Shown one piece after another: positions 22,742-22,902 of a stretch of DNA of 22,902 nucleotides. Origin of the DNA: Candidatus Latescibacter anaerobius SCGC AAA252-E07 (GTDB lineage Bacteria; Latescibacterota; Latescibacteria; Latescibacterales; Latescibacteraceae); NCBI GenBank assembly GCA_000403035.1, contig AQSL01000121.1, positions 1 through 22,902 on the forward strand, read 5' to 3'. Within the stretch, counting starts at the first letter, position 1. Each line of letters starts with the position of its first letter. The notes beneath the pieces were generated by a model that made no database searches, had not been told where the DNA came from, and was given only the letters and a program-made list of their open reading frames with translations. Made by a program: the position numbers and the translations under genes.

Positions 22742-22902
22742 GGGCGGTGAAAAAGTCTTTTCACACACCCCCGTATGAAATATATGACTGTGTTGCTGTC
22801 AAGGGCAAGACAAGCCGGCCATTCATAAAACATATTATATATCATTAGCTTATCGCAGGTAATAAATACTTATTATTTATATTTATTCTCTTTTACAGGC
22901 CG
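22742..22902 (+). repeat. MITE-like dispersed repeat, copy C (cut by window end)
   Basis: Same orientation as copy B and starting 337 bp after it. It opens GGGCGGTGAAAAAGTCTTTT and carries the 20-mer GGCAAGACAAGCCGGCCATT at 22804-22823. It runs through the AT-rich middle to ACAGGCCG, where the window ends. By eye it is closer to copy A than to B: both lack the extra bases before the 20-mer and share TATGACTGTG. No gene is found in it. Confidence 0.8.

Noticed and set aside
22567..22845. 92-codon minus-strand ORF across copies B and C
   Set aside because: Most of it is repeat and AT-rich spacer, with no family resemblance and no equivalent in copy A.
22405..22902. CRISPR array
   Set aside because: The repeats are about 200 bp, too long and too few, and spacers are not of uniform size.

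Overview
The window is a gene-dense bacterial chromosome segment of moderate GC with AT-rich intergenic DNA. It carries ordinary housekeeping genes (folC, a coaC-type flavoprotein, tsaB, a heptosyltransferase-like GT9, and an NfnAB-type flavin/iron-sulfur pair) together with a long envelope-glycosylation operon. The GT9 enzyme, many polyprenyl-phosphate-type GT2 enzymes, a YfhO-type membrane protein and the NfnAB pair suggest a diderm, anaerobic or facultatively anaerobic bacterium. The secreted aldo/keto reductase next to a xylose-isomerase-like TIM barrel resembles gene pairs common in uncultured FCB-group or candidate-phylum genomes. This placement is an inference and no marker in the window fixes the phylum.

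Layout. 1-300 is gene-free AT-rich DNA. 301-503 is a roughly 200-bp dispersed repeat on the minus strand. 508-2588 is a two-gene minus-strand operon: a sugar phosphate isomerase/epimerase-like protein, then a lipoprotein or Tat-type aldo/keto reductase. 2589-3011 is a divergent intergenic region with a palindrome, a possible 29-codon ORF, AT-rich direct repeats and a short dispersed-repeat-like sequence. 3012-16238 is a plus-strand run of ten genes: a GT2 fused to a decayed second GT2 domain, a GtrB/ArnC-like GT2, a GT4, a flippase-like UPF0104 membrane protein, a YfhO-like membrane protein, an RmlD-like reductase, a Dpm1-like GT2, a GT2 fused to what looks like the non-catalytic half of a WbaP/WcaJ-type phosphoglycosyl transferase, an S41 processing protease and an alpha/beta hydrolase. 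16239-16488 holds a good sigma-70-like promoter. 16489-21544 is a second plus-strand operon: nfnA, nfnB, folC, coaC and the GT9 gene, mostly with overlapping ends. tsaB is convergent at 21669-22382. 22405-22902 contains two more copies of the dispersed repeat, the last cut by the window end.

How the genes may work together. Three predicted polyprenyl-phosphate sugar synthases (3012, 4826, 11373) could charge lipid carriers. The YfhO-like multi-membrane protein is a plausible acceptor-side, GT-C-like glycosyltransferase using such a donor. The UPF0104 protein, the GT4, the GT2 fusion and RmlD fit assembly of a surface glycan. No Wzx/Wzy or complete phosphoglycosyl transferase is visible, so the glycan and its acceptor are unknown. 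The most unusual points are the two GT2 fusion architectures, the MITE-like repeat that frames the block in inverted orientation, and substitutions at expected catalytic positions in four enzymes (aldo/keto reductase, S41 protease, CoaC, FolC).
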